DNA of 13,687 bases from Desulfobacteraceae bacterium (lineage in GTDB: Bacteria; Desulfobacterota; Desulfobulbia; Desulfobulbales; Desulfobulbaceae): NCBI GenBank assembly GCA_022837185.1, contig JALHJD010000051.1:1-13687 (forward strand). The letters are read 5' to 3'. The stretch's first letter is position 1. The number at the start of each line of letters is the position of its first letter. The notes under the pieces are model-generated. The model was not told where the DNA came from and made no database searches. It saw only the letters and a list, made by a program, of their open reading frames with translations. Shown one piece after another: positions 13,087 through 13,687 of this stretch. The position numbers were made by a program, and so were the translations under genes.

Positions 13087-13687
13087 CCTTCCCTCCCCGA
13101 CCCGAGCAGGTCCAGGGGCCAGTTCACCCGTGCGTCAAGCGCGAGCCCGCCCTGCTCGCCGCAGCGCAGGTAATAGTCACCCGGCACGGCGATCATGGCG
13201 GCATTGTCGCCGCACAGCGACGGCGACGGGATCATGAGCTCCACGCCCCGCGCAGCGGCGGCATGGGCCATTTCCCGCCGCAGCGCACTATTGCAGGCCA
13301 CTCCGCCTGCCACCACGACCCGGTCGATGCCGGTCGCATCCGCGGCGCGGAAGGTCTTTTCCACCAGCACATGACAGACTGCTTTCTGAAACGAGGCACA
13401 GAAATCGGCAAGTTTTTCCCCTTCGGGAATTCCCTGTTTTTTTACCGCTGAGAGCACTGCGGTCTTGAGGCCGCTGAAACTGAAGTTGAAGCTGCCGTCG
13501 TGGAGCAGGGGCCGCGGAAAGGCGATGGCATCCGGATCACCGGCGGAGGCCAGGCGATCGATCTCGATGCCGCCCGGATAGGGGAGCCCCAACAGCTTGG
13601 CCACCTTGTCGAAGGCCTCGCCCGCAGCATCGTCCAGGGTCTGGCCGAGGGTGGTGCACCGGCCGATGCCGTCGACCCGGTACAGGT
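13083..13687 (-). CDS. tsaD: tRNA threonylcarbamoyladenosine transferase TsaD (C-terminal part)
   Basis: TsaD, with TsaB and TsaE, transfers the threonylcarbamoyl group to A37 of ANN-decoding tRNAs. Only about 200 C-terminal residues of the usual ~340 are in the window; the reading frame is open to the edge, so the gene is cut by the window, not broken. Visible conserved blocks are TLDDAAGEAFDKVAKLLGLP, FNFSFSGLKTAVLS, VVAGGVACNSALR and SPSLCGDNAAMIA, the last holding a conserved metal- or nucleotide-binding Asp. The N-terminal HxxxH metal site lies outside. The stop TGA (13085-13083) overlaps the GTG start of ksgA. The protein ends in a short GREG tail after WPLDLLGS. Confidence 0.96.
   Translation of the reverse strand, partial: LYRVDGIGRCTTLGQTLDDAAGEAFDKVAKLLGLPYPGGIEIDRLASAGDPDAIAFPRPLLHDGSFNFSFSGLKTAVLSAVKKQGIPEGEKLADFCASFQKAVCHVLVEKTFRAADATGIDRVVVAGGVACNSALRREMAHAAAARGVELMIPSPSLCGDNAAMIAVPGDYYLRCGEQGGLALDARVNWPLDLLGSGREG

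Noticed and set aside
1..13687. CRISPR array or retron-like system
   Set aside because: No regularly spaced repeats, reverse transcriptase or Cas-like motif could be found on either strand.

Overview
The window looks like chromosomal DNA of a Geobacter-type organism (Geobacterales, Desulfuromonadota). This is inferred from the four-gene 2-oxoacid:ferredoxin oxidoreductase operon in the order D-A-B-C, the neighbouring Ros/MucR-type zinc-finger regulator, and the mosaic secreted proteins with IPT/TIG and B-repeat domains. I could not run a search to confirm this. The right half is GC-rich and orderly; the left half is an accessory region with lower GC and decayed mobile DNA.

Left edge (1-1544): wreckage. 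Positions 1-264 hold a decayed protein-coding remnant on the minus strand that can be read through only by moving across three frames. Next is an internal piece of an ISL3-family transposase (plus strand), broken by a stop codon and by a 5-bp tandem duplication. It is joined at about 728 directly to the cut end of an IS3-family element (minus strand). That element keeps an intact orfA and a canonical A AAA AAG frameshift site, but its orfB is frameshifted and truncated.

Surface/secretion block (1612-8099, all minus strand): in transcription order, a ~1056-residue secreted multidomain protein, a 333-residue secreted protein sharing its C-terminal cassette, a 229-residue secreted fibre-like protein with an intrinsic terminator, and a Wzz/GNVR-type polysaccharide chain-length protein. 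Together these suggest cell-surface or extracellular-matrix functions. The two cassette proteins end in the same pair of modules: a Cys-containing B-repeat-like domain and a ~80-residue terminal domain.

tRNA block (8319-8626, minus strand): tRNA-Gln(TTG) then tRNA-Glu(TTC), with a candidate promoter and a clear intrinsic terminator. The 3' end of tRNA-Glu faces the accessory region.

Energy metabolism (8868-11473, minus strand): korD-korA-korB-korC, encoding a ferredoxin-like subunit and the alpha, beta and gamma subunits of a 2-oxoacid (probably 2-oxoglutarate):ferredoxin oxidoreductase. The upstream region holds a 7-bp inverted repeat and a 21-bp-spaced direct repeat that look like regulator sites. 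It is shared with a divergent Ros/MucR-type regulator gene (11664-12170), which has its own terminator.

Right edge (12241-13687, minus strand): ksgA/rsmA and the 3' part of tsaD, translationally coupled by a GTGA overlap. The most interesting signals are the shared C-terminal cassette of the two secreted proteins, a G8 tract inside the fibre-like gene, the operator-like structure upstream of korD, and the layered IS wreckage. I see no convincing complete new defence or mobile system.
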